From positions 18,701 through 82,700 of the forward strand of contig JAXGMN010000055.1 in the NCBI GenBank assembly GCA_040768665.1: a stretch of DNA of 64,000 bases, read 5' to 3'. Shown one piece after another: positions 25,498 to 32,205 of this stretch. A program made the position numbers and the translations under genes. The notes under the pieces were generated by a model. The model saw only the letters and a list, made by a program, of their open reading frames with translations, was not told where the DNA came from and made no database searches. The stretch comes from JABWBD01 sp040768665. Its GTDB lineage: Bacteria; Planctomycetota; Planctomycetia; Pirellulales; Thermoguttaceae. How positions within the stretch are numbered: position 1 is the stretch's first letter; every line of letters starts with the position of its first letter.

Positions 25498-27195
25498 CTA
25501 GGAAGCGATTCGGCTGGTGAGATACACGTGCGGACGCGCCACGCGTCGGACGATGGGCTCGACGCTTACCACGTCCACATCCTGCGGCAGATCGCTGAGA
25601 TACGCGCGGATATTGGCCGGTGTCAGCGTCGTGGCGAGGCGGGCAATCGCCTCCGAAACGGCGTCTTCCACGTCGTTTGTGCGAAGTCCCCACTCCTCTC
25701 CGCAACACTCGCGCAGCAGGGCCGCCTGTTTCGCCGCCCGGCAGATCTGGGCGAACAGCCGTCCGCTGGCCAGTTCGCGCGCGAATACCGTCCGCGTCTT
25801 GCCGTCGCGGAAGCGGAGGCGGCTGATTTCGTTCTCCGCATTCGGGCTGTAGAGGCGAGAGACCGCCAATTCGATCAGGTCGCGACGCGTGGCCGTTGCC
25901 TGCGAGCCGTTGGGGCTGAAAGGAATCGTCTCGGGCAGGTGGATCTCGAAGATTGCGCGCGCGGCCCGCATATCGGGCCGGTTCACGGCGATCTCCACGT
26001 CGGAAAGTCTTTCCAAAAGCGCGGGATCGACCAGATCTTTACGGTTCGTCGCGGCGATGATGGCAATTCCTTCCCGCTCGGCGAAGCCGTCGAGTTCGGC
26101 CAATAGCGCGGCGAGGAACTTGTCGTTGTGATGGCCGGCAAACCCACCGCGGATCCGGCCCACCGCCTCGATCTCGTCGAGGAACATCGCGGCGTAACCG
26201 TTGCGGGTCGACTGGCGCACGCTGTGGAAACACTCGCGGATGTTTCGCTGCGTATTGCCGACGTATTGGTCTTCCCATTCCGCCGGCTTGACCACTCCGA
26301 ACGCGCACCGCCGGTCGCTCAGCCGGTTCAACTCCGAGACCGCGACGCGAGCCATGAGGGTCTTGCCGCAGCCCGGCGGCCCGACCAGAAGCACCGTTCG
26401 CTTCCCGTCGAGCCCGTACAGCCGGGCTCGCTCGGGGGCGCGGAGCATGATCGTGAGCGAGCCGAGCAGCTTCTCCAGGGCGATCTTCTGACCGCCGATC
26501 TGGTCCAGCGGGAGGTTCGGCACTTCGTCGAGAACGAAGCGGCGTGACACCGGCCGTTCGATCCGCTCGTAGGCCATCCCGATCTGCCGGTCGATGCGGA
26601 CCATGTCGCCCTCCGACAGCTTCACGTCTTTGAGCGGCCCGGCTGCGTCGACGATCAGCTCCTCGCTTCCCTCGAGTTTCAGCAGCAGCCGTCCGTCGTC
26701 GAGATAGTGGTCGAAGGTGGCCGTCTCGCCGCACCGCGGCATCCCCATCGACGACGGGGCCATGATCACGTTCAACTCGCGGCCCAGAAAGACCTCCTCT
26801 CCCGCCTGGAAGTCGGTCGCCGTCAGGCCGTCGGCCAGGGTGACCAACCGGCGGTTCTGGCCCCACGCAACCAGCGCGCGAGCCCCTTCCACCGTGTCGA
26901 CGTGGCGAAGGAAGACCGCCAGCGCCCAGGGCGGGGCCGTCAATTCGTCGAGCATCTGCTTGAGCTTCTGCTGCCCGTCGCGGGCCGTCTGAAGGCCGTG
27001 GGCGACATGCTGGATTTCGTCCAGCAAGAGCCGGTCCAGCTTCTCGCCGCTCTGCGGCGACCGGGCACGAATCGACTCGGCAATGTGAAACTTCTCCTCG
27101 AGGGACGGAGCGCCCGGCCCGGTGGCCAGCAAACGTTCCACCAGAGGGATCTCGGCAGCCTCAAAATGATAACGGCGTATCAGGTTCGGGGTCAT
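25498..27195 (-). CDS. ARC/Mpa-like AAA ATPase
   Basis: 565 residues. A coiled coil (about 45-85) is followed by APPW, like the coil-PP junction of Mpa/ARC. Two OB-like segments come next (about 95-215; GRELNVIMAPS), then an AAA module: GPPGCGKT (272-279), MFLDEIEA (337-344), AAMFLDE preceded by a pore-loop candidate (EWEDQYVGN), and IIAATNRKDLVDPALLERL. Mpa uses its coil to capture Pup and threads substrates into the 20S core. The C-terminus here (TSRIAS) lacks the QYL/HbYX docking motif. ATG 27195 overlaps the JAMM stop (ATGA) behind AAGGAGA; the frame upstream to 27498 is spurious. Confidence 0.9.
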   Translation of the reverse strand: MTPNLIRRYHFEAAEIPLVERLLATGPGAPSLEEKFHIAESIRARSPQSGEKLDRLLLDEIQHVAHGLQTARDGQQKLKQMLDELTAPPWALAVFLRHVDTVEGARALVAWGQNRRLVTLADGLTATDFQAGEEVFLGRELNVIMAPSSMGMPRCGETATFDHYLDDGRLLLKLEGSEELIVDAAGPLKDVKLSEGDMVRIDRQIGMAYERIERPVSRRFVLDEVPNLPLDQIGGQKIALEKLLGSLTIMLRAPERARLYGLDGKRTVLLVGPPGCGKTLMARVAVSELNRLSDRRCAFGVVKPAEWEDQYVGNTQRNIRECFHSVRQSTRNGYAAMFLDEIEAVGRIRGGFAGHHNDKFLAALLAELDGFAEREGIAIIAATNRKDLVDPALLERLSDVEIAVNRPDMRAARAIFEIHLPETIPFSPNGSQATATRRDLIELAVSRLYSPNAENEISRLRFRDGKTRTVFARELASGRLFAQICRAAKQAALLRECCGEEWGLRTNDVEDAVSEAIARLATTLTPANIRAYLSDLPQDVDVVSVEPIVRRVARPHVYLTSRIAS

Positions 27196-28343
27196 ATCGT
27201 CTCCTTGCTTCGAGAAGCGTCCGCCGAAACAGCGGCGGCGCACCGGCCGTTGCCGCCCGAAGCCGGCCGGTCCAGTACGGCAGTGTGCGACGAGATCGGC
27301 TCGGGGCCCGGCGTTTGGGCGTCCAAAAGGAAATAGCCACGCCTGGCGATCAACCCGTTGCGCCAGCCAAACATTGGCCAGGTCAGGCCGTGCGCGTAGC
27401 TCTCGCTGATCACCAGCGCGATACTGTAGGCCCTGGGAAAGACCGCCCGAAACAGGGCCTGATCGTGGGTGCTGAAGAACTCCCCCGTCAGCCGGCATTG
27501 GCGGCGTTTTTCCTCGGGACAGTCCTCACACCAGTGGCGCATGGGATGGGAATGCCAGAACCCGAGGCTCAGCTCGTCGCTGCGGCGCAGGGTGATCGCC
27601 GCCGACACGTCGGACCACGTCTCGGGCGTAAACGTCAGCGTGGCCAACTGATGTTCGGCATGGCGGATCGGGATTTGGGCGGTGACGACGGCAAAGATCT
27701 CGCTGCGCCCTTGGTCGCGGTGCAGCCGACCGATGAGGATTCCGCCAGTCTCCACCCCGCCCGCCGAACGGCTCATCGCCACCGCCTCGTCCACAATGCC
27801 CTGCGGGATGAACACCGGCAGGTCGCCGTCGTCCGGCCGGTCATAGGCCGTAGCCCGATCGACGAACCGATCCAAGGCCCCTTCGATCAGCGGCAACGGC
27901 TGGACCACCGGTTCGACGGCAAATGAGAATCGCTCCTCGTCGGGTTGGTCGCCGTCGCTGGGATAAGCGGTGATGAAATAGCGCACCGTATCCTCGGGCC
28001 CCAGGCGGCCTTTTTGGATCAGCCCCGCAGTGGCCTGTTGGGCGGTGGCCATGAAGTACGACGTCGGGATCTCGGTCTTCAGAGGAGCACCGCCGCGCGG
28101 CGCGATCGCCGCGAGAAGACTGCCGACATACGGTTCACCCAGCGTCGCGTCCCAAAGCGGCGTGATCGTCCCCGGCCCCGCGACCGCGGCGGCAAGGCCG
28201 GGGTCGCGCCGCAGGGCCTGGAATCGAATCGATTCCAGGGCGGGCTCCCAGTCCGGAGTAAGGCGAAAGCGGCCGATCAACGACGGCGGCTCATCCAACT
28301 TGAAAAACTCCAAGAGGAACTGAAACTCGGATTCGCGATCCAT
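27192..28343 (-). CDS. JAMM/MPN+ isopeptidase (deubiquitinase-like)
   Basis: 383 residues. The N-terminal 175 residues form a separate domain of unknown type. The JAB/MPN+ domain occupies about 178-340 with the full zinc-site set: Glu198 in GGVETGG, His264 and His266 in GFWHSHP, Ser291 and Asp294 in STHD. Between the HSHP and STHD motifs sits an insert with Cys272, Cys275 and Cys283 (WCEDCPEEKRRQC), which may bind a second zinc. Such enzymes cut the bond after a ubiquitin-like C-terminus, for maturation or removal. AGGAG precedes ATG 28343. Overlaps the ATPase start by 4 nt. Confidence 0.93.
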   Translation of the reverse strand: MDRESEFQFLLEFFKLDEPPSLIGRFRLTPDWEPALESIRFQALRRDPGLAAAVAGPGTITPLWDATLGEPYVGSLLAAIAPRGGAPLKTEIPTSYFMATAQQATAGLIQKGRLGPEDTVRYFITAYPSDGDQPDEERFSFAVEPVVQPLPLIEGALDRFVDRATAYDRPDDGDLPVFIPQGIVDEAVAMSRSAGGVETGGILIGRLHRDQGRSEIFAVVTAQIPIRHAEHQLATLTFTPETWSDVSAAITLRRSDELSLGFWHSHPMRHWCEDCPEEKRRQCRLTGEFFSTHDQALFRAVFPRAYSIALVISESYAHGLTWPMFGWRNGLIARRGYFLLDAQTPGPEPISSHTAVLDRPASGGNGRCAAAVSADASRSKETI

Positions 28344-28486
28344 GAGAGGTGCTCCTGGGCCGGGCAGCCAAATCCGATCTCACGACGCGTGGAATAGGCC
28401 GCCGCCGGGCTTGCCCGGTGGAAGCCACGATTGGCGGCGAGAACGGGCCCGCCCCTACGATAATCCCACGAATCGTGAAACCTGAT
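28344..28486 (-). other. 143-nt structured gap inside the operon
   Basis: The largest gap in an otherwise tight operon. It contains two perfect short hairpins, CACGA-A-TCGTG (28467-28477) and CCGGGC-TT-GCCCGG (28405-28418), neither followed by a T-run. It may be an mRNA-processing or attenuation element that sets the ratio of the ubiquitin-like protein to downstream enzymes, or the site of an internal promoter. Confidence 0.45.
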
Positions 28487-28762
28487 TTAGCAGGCGCCGG
28501 CCATGATGTTCGGTTGCAAAACGATGCGGTCGTCGGGCTGCAGCGCGTCGCCGACCACCTCGTCGCCGTTGAGATGTCGCCCTTCCCGCTCGAGCCGTGC
28601 TCGATAGGTCAGCGACCGTCCCTCGGGATCCATCCGGGGCAGACGCATCCGCGGCAACAAGCCTTGAACCAGCTCGTGCACGGTCGAGTCGGCGGGGATG
28701 TTGGAAACGTTGGCCACGTTCTGGCCCAGCACGTCCGACGCCTGGATCGTCATGGTAACCAT
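28487..28762 (-). CDS. Ubiquitin-like beta-grasp protein
   Basis: 91 residues. The predicted pattern is beta-beta-alpha-beta-beta: VTMTIQASDVLGQNVANVS, then the helix VHELVQGLLPRMRL, then SLTYRARLEREGRHLNGDEV and GDALQPDDRIVLQPNI. This matches ubiquitin/YukD-like folds in length and order (LxRxGRxLxxDxxVGxALQxxDxIxLxP). There is no terminal di-glycine; the end is NIMAGAC. That leaves either an AG exposed after trimming, or a C-terminal cysteine. GAGGAG is placed well before ATG 28762. Operon context with E1, E2, RING and JAMM genes makes it the likely modifier. Confidence 0.88.
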   Translation of the reverse strand: MVTMTIQASDVLGQNVANVSNIPADSTVHELVQGLLPRMRLPRMDPEGRSLTYRARLEREGRHLNGDEVVGDALQPDDRIVLQPNIMAGAC

Positions 28763-28802
28763 GGAATCAATCTCCTCATTGCGAGAAACGGAAACGAATC
28801 GG

Positions 28803-29723
28803 TCACGAGGACCACCCTCGGACCGCCAGGTAATGCTCGGCGACTTTTTCGTCTTCCAGGGCCTGCGCCTCGCGGGCGCAGAGCCGGCACGCCACGGACA
28901 GGGCGGAAAGCGCGTGCGTGAGTTCCGGTTGTGCTGGATTGGGCCCGAGAATCACCTCCCACCGAGCCGCCATGCCGTCGTCTTCCGAAACCAGCGACGC
29001 CCGCGCCATCCGCACCACGCCGCAGGCATCTGTGAGCAGGGCCGCCAAGGCCCGCCGGCAAGTCGGCGCCCAGGCGCCCACGGAGGCGATCGGCACGGCG
29101 AGTCGAAGGTCTTCCTCGTCGCCCTCCTCGATGCGTGCCTGGCAGAATTGCTCGGGCACATCCAACTCGACCAGCACGGCACCGTTGGCCCAAGTGACCA
29201 CCGGCCAGCCGATCTCTTGAAGCTGATCGCGAATCGGTTCGGCAATCTCCGTCGCGGGCAAAGCGCCAGGGGCGATGAAAGCCGCAGGCGCCCGGGCATC
29301 GGCGCCGGACGGACTCAGCCAGGCCGCCGCTCTTGCCAGGCCGGAGCAGATGTCGGCAACTCGCTCCGCCAGGTTGATCTCTTCATCGGCGGGAAGCTCG
29401 GCACAAAGCCGCGGTTTCGACTCGCCCGCCGGCCACGCAAACTTGCCGCCACCGGCAATCGACGCGTTGCGGCCGAGTAATTCCCAGGCGGCCTCTCGAA
29501 GATCCGCGAACACCGCGTCGCCGTGACCGGCAGCGGCGGTCAAGACCAACCAATCGCCGTCGAGGCGCGCCGTGCCGCGGAAAGGATGCGCGCCGGGCAT
29601 GGCCACGCGCCACCGGCGCGCTCCAACCGGCTCAACCACCGCGCCGCTCGCCCGCAGCCGTGCGGCGATTGTCTGCTCACGAGAGGCCATGATCACCTCA
29701 CTAGCCGACAGAAGAAGAGTCAT
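28803..29723 (-). CDS. Operon protein of unknown function, two similar alpha/beta halves
   Basis: 306 residues, cytoplasmic by appearance. The first half has short strands (RWRVAMPGAHPF, TARLDGDWLVLTA), a helix, then FAWPAGESKPRLCAELPAD and another helix. The second half repeats the plan (VVTWANGAVLVELDVP, LRLAVPIAS, a helix, MAARWEVILG, a helix). Such layouts occur in type III-secretion-chaperone/YbjN-like folds; this is only inference. It could be an adaptor or substrate-holding chaperone for the conjugation machinery. Its ATG overlaps the E2 stop (ATGA) and has AAGGAGG upstream. I do not recognise a named family. Confidence 0.8.
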   Translation of the reverse strand: MTLLLSASEVIMASREQTIAARLRASGAVVEPVGARRWRVAMPGAHPFRGTARLDGDWLVLTAAAGHGDAVFADLREAAWELLGRNASIAGGGKFAWPAGESKPRLCAELPADEEINLAERVADICSGLARAAAWLSPSGADARAPAAFIAPGALPATEIAEPIRDQLQEIGWPVVTWANGAVLVELDVPEQFCQARIEEGDEEDLRLAVPIASVGAWAPTCRRALAALLTDACGVVRMARASLVSEDDGMAARWEVILGPNPAQPELTHALSALSVACRLCAREAQALEDEKVAEHYLAVRGWSS

Positions 29724-30250
29724 CGCGATGCCTCCTTTACCATGTCGCACCGGAGATCGAGCCGCCGCGGCACCAGCGGACGATCGTCCAGCGGAAACCA
29801 ATCCAGATGGTTGCGAGCCCACTGGCACGCCTCGAGATTCAGCCCGTCGTGGGTTGCGAAGTTGCGGAAAGTCGCAATTTCAAAGATTTGATACAAGAGG
29901 GCCACCAGGGGCGTGCCGGCTCCGATGCTCCCGAGACAAATAAACGGCGGCCGGACGTTCGGATGGAGGACGTGCTCCGGATTCAACCAGGCAACCACCT
30001 GATGCGGCTCCACGTTGCGGAGATAGTCCGGGCCGAAGAAGATCCCGACGTCGAAGCGATCGGCCGTGGTTACCGAGCCATCGGGGCGGCGGACGAGCGT
30101 CGGGCAATGAAACGAGGCCAGATACCGGTTGGGCGCCCCGCCCCGGCGCCCGACCGGCAACAACTCGACACGACCACTCGCCCGTACCAGCGCGGCCCCG
30201 TCCTCTTGCTGCTTATCGAGAAAAGCCTCGTAGACTCGATCGGCGCTCAT
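29720..30250 (-). CDS. UBC/E2-like conjugating enzyme
   Basis: 176 residues. The fold order fits E2: N-terminal helix, sheet (YLASFHCPTLVRR, FDVGIFFGPDYL), then WLNPEHVLHPNVRPPFICLG, matching the E2 block P-x-HPN(V/I)-x-ICL with HPN at 96-98 and active-site Cys105. The helices after it (LVALLYQIFEIATFRNF...) match the E2 C-terminal half. E2 enzymes carry the activated modifier as a thioester from E1 to substrate or E3. Shine-Dalgarno GGGGAG overlaps the end of the E1 gene; the gap is 4 nt. The catalytic Asn position cannot be settled by eye. Confidence 0.9.
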   Translation of the reverse strand: MSADRVYEAFLDKQQEDGAALVRASGRVELLPVGRRGGAPNRYLASFHCPTLVRRPDGSVTTADRFDVGIFFGPDYLRNVEPHQVVAWLNPEHVLHPNVRPPFICLGSIGAGTPLVALLYQIFEIATFRNFATHDGLNLEACQWARNHLDWFPLDDRPLVPRRLDLRCDMVKEASR

Positions 30251-30254
30251 GGCA

Positions 30255-31397
30255 TCACTCCCCTGAGTCAAACCCTGCGATTTCGTAGTGCCGCTCTTCG
30301 CCCGCGCGGCGGACAACGAAGACGTCGCCGTGTCGAAACCCCAAACTGGCGAGCGAACGCGCCCGCTCCTGCTCGCCGAGCTCGCCCTCCTCGAGCCAAT
30401 CGGCAACGTCGAACGCGCCGGCACGCATGCGAAGACGGCACGCGCGGCACGTGGTGTCGACCCCGCGCACGCGCCCTTCCAGCGCCAACAGCGGCTCGCT
30501 CCGCCTGCCACAACCCGGGCATGCCAGCCGGCGCACGAACAATCCCGACCCGGCTCGCAGCGCCGGCGCCCCGTTTGCGCATGCCGTGCCACCGCCCAGC
30601 GCCAGCGCATCGCCGAGTCGCAGTGCCTCGGCCGACCGATCCAGCCGCTCGACCTGCCATGGCGAATGGTCCAAGCGGCACGCGGGATTGCGCCGGAATG
30701 TGGAAACGATCTGCCGGTGATGCCGGGCGTCGATAAACAGCTCGCCCCGCAGCAACTCGCCGCGGTCGACGCCCGCCAGGACCTTCCCGCATTCGATCGC
30801 CTGAAGCGACGCGGCAAGAGCACCGAGCGCGGCCGGCGCATTGGTCGCGGCCGCTGGGGCGTTTGCGCCGCCGCAGCGATATTGTTGCTCGATTGCGTCG
30901 TAATCGGCATCGTGCCAGGCGCATTCCATACACGGCAGCTCCAGCCCGGGCAGGTAAACGCTCACCCGCGCCTGCAGCCCGGCAGCGTCGACGCCGGCAT
31001 CAATCAAGGCCAGGCTCCGGAGCTTGAAAACCGCCTCGTTGAGATATCGGCGCGACCGGCGAGAATCGAGGCACCCCAGGACAACTGCATCCTGAAACCA
31101 GCCCAACGGCAGGGTCTCGATGCGATCGTCAACCGCTACCACCCCCAGCGTCGGGCAGATCTGGCGGAGCCGCTGTGCCTGGACCGTCGCCTTCGGCCTG
31201 CCGACATCGCACGCAGCGATGTTTTGCGAAACGGCGTTCTTGGCTTCGTAGATGTCCGGATCGGCGAGAATGATTAGCCCGACGCCGCCTTGCCGCGCGA
31301 TTAGCGGAACGACGTGCGAGCCGATATTCCCGCCGGCGCCGGCGACAATCACCTTTCGCTTGGAAGCGGACCGAAGCGTATTCTCTGGATTGCCCAT
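30255..31397 (-). CDS. ThiF/E1-like activating enzyme with C-terminal zinc-ribbon part
   Basis: 380 residues. Rossmann-type adenylation domain: VIVAGAGGNIGSHV (16-29), ILADPDIYEAKNAVSQN with the D-x-D/N-x-x-QN set, and VLGCLDSRRSRRYLN (Asp111). LPCMECAW has one CxxC (156-159). QYRCGG presents Cys175 as the candidate thioester cysteine. A distal region with CPGC and CRAC pairs looks like a zinc ribbon, then a basic tail. E1 adenylates the C-terminus of a ubiquitin-like protein and passes it on. GAGGAAC precedes ATG 31397, 2 nt after the FHA-RING stop. No ThiS or MoaD gene is near, which argues against thiamin/molybdopterin roles. Confidence 0.92.
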   Translation of the reverse strand: MGNPENTLRSASKRKVIVAGAGGNIGSHVVPLIARQGGVGLIILADPDIYEAKNAVSQNIAACDVGRPKATVQAQRLRQICPTLGVVAVDDRIETLPLGWFQDAVVLGCLDSRRSRRYLNEAVFKLRSLALIDAGVDAAGLQARVSVYLPGLELPCMECAWHDADYDAIEQQYRCGGANAPAAATNAPAALGALAASLQAIECGKVLAGVDRGELLRGELFIDARHHRQIVSTFRRNPACRLDHSPWQVERLDRSAEALRLGDALALGGGTACANGAPALRAGSGLFVRRLACPGCGRRSEPLLALEGRVRGVDTTCRACRLRMRAGAFDVADWLEEGELGEQERARSLASLGFRHGDVFVVRRAGEERHYEIAGFDSGE

Positions 31398-31399
31398 CG

Positions 31400-31909
31400 C
31401 TAGAGTTCCTCGGGAGCCCATTGAAAACCGGCCTCAAGCGGTGTCGGCTGCGGACAAAGCGCGCAGTGCGGCGCGTAGGTCCAGCATTCCAACTCGGCGT
31501 TCTGGTGATGCCAGACCCCGCAGCTCGGACACCGGACCGCGTCAGAGCCTGGGGCAATCGCCTTGCGGCACCTCGGGCAGAACAAAGGTTTTTCAATGTC
31601 CGGCAGCGCCGCGATCTGGGCAAGAGACTCGCTCGAAAAGTACAGCCGCGTAACCTCGGCCGAACTCCCCTCCGCAAGTGTGATTTCATCCCGATCGGCA
31701 AGGACGCGCATGCCAAGTTCCAGTGGGAGGCCGTTGACACGGACAGCGGGTGCCGCCTTGCTGAGGAGAATCCACCGAGTGCCGTCCGCCTCCCCTTGGA
31801 TCAGCTCGACCCCGCCGGACAACACCGCGGTTTTGCCGCCCGACCGAGCCTGCCCCAACGGCTCAACGCCCCAGGCCCCGAATTCGTCCGCCCACCACAA
31901 GTGCGCCAT
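31400..31909 (-). CDS. FHA-like / RING-like zinc protein, first gene of the operon (E3 candidate)
   Basis: 169 residues. About 25-95 resembles an FHA beta-sandwich (WILLSKAAPAVRVNG, MRVLADRDEITLAEG); FHA domains bind phosphothreonine. The C-terminal part is a binuclear treble-clef candidate: C111-x2-C114, C127-x2-C130, H134/H135, C142, C149-x2-C152, the spacing of prokaryotic RING-type fingers. RING proteins bridge a loaded E2 to a substrate, so this is the natural E3. ATG 31909 has GGAGGG 7 nt upstream; a TTG further up is less likely. The 5' end of its mRNA is close to the promoter at 31956-31984. Confidence 0.85.
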   Translation of the reverse strand: MAHLWWADEFGAWGVEPLGQARSGGKTAVLSGGVELIQGEADGTRWILLSKAAPAVRVNGLPLELGMRVLADRDEITLAEGSSAEVTRLYFSSESLAQIAALPDIEKPLFCPRCRKAIAPGSDAVRCPSCGVWHHQNAELECWTYAPHCALCPQPTPLEAGFQWAPEEL

Positions 31910-31955
31910 CCGTCCGCCCTCCAACCCCTGCGATCAGCCCGCAGCCTTCCAGCAG

Positions 31956-31984
31956 ATTATACCAACAAGAATTGTTTATGTCAA
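31956..31984 (-). promoter_or_regulatory. Perfect sigma70-type promoter of the conjugation operon
   Basis: On the minus strand the -35 is TTGACA (31984-31979), the spacer is exactly 17 nt, and the -10 is TATAAT (31961-31956). All 12 consensus bases match, which is rare in a GC-rich genome. Initiation is expected near 31949, giving a leader of about 40 nt before ATG 31909. Confidence 0.85.
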
Positions 31985-31992
31985 TAATTGAA

Positions 31993-32036
31993 ATACCGAA
32001 ATACCTATGTATTGATTTTTAATCGAAATTCGGTAT
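31993..32036. promoter_or_regulatory. Inverted repeat upstream of the operon promoter (candidate LysR operator)
   Basis: ATACCGAA (31993-32000) and TTCGGTAT (32029-32036) are perfect 8-nt inverted arms, 28 nt apart, starting about 9 nt upstream of the -35 hexamer of the minus-strand operon: activator position. The right arm also overlaps a plus-strand promoter-like element (TTGATT 32012-32017, 16 nt, TATATT 32034-32039) that could serve the divergent gene at 32206. The left arm belongs to TACCGAAATA, which recurs at 33893-33902. Confidence 0.65.
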
Positions 32037-32205
32037 ATTGGTGGCGAAACAGGGCTGCCCGCCATTTTCCGGCGGCCGGCCGATCTTATGGTATTCTGGA
32101 CCTGTCGTTGCATCAGGATTCACGGGCGTTGCACGGCGAGTATTTCCAAAGGGGCGGTCGAAGGCCGCGACGGCGGCAGGTGTCGCGGCCTGGGGAGGAT
32201 GGGCG

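Noticed and set aside
28487..28762. YukD-type protein of a type VII secretion system
   Set aside because: The fold is similar, but no EssC/WXG100 genes are present; E1/E2/JAMM context fits a modifier.
29720..30910. Extended minus-strand frame reading through the E2 gene from inside the E1 gene
   Set aside because: The upstream part is the E1 gene in another frame; E2 has its own ATG at 30250 with a Shine-Dalgarno.
30255..31397. ThiF/MoeB of thiamin or molybdopterin synthesis
   Set aside because: No ThiS/MoaD/ThiG neighbours; context is E2, RING, JAMM and a ubiquitin-like gene.
20741..31909. Defence island or CBASS-type ubiquitin operon
   Set aside because: No cyclase, effector nuclease or other defence genes adjoin; the Pup/ATPase part and CsrA point to protein homeostasis, although a defence role cannot be excluded.
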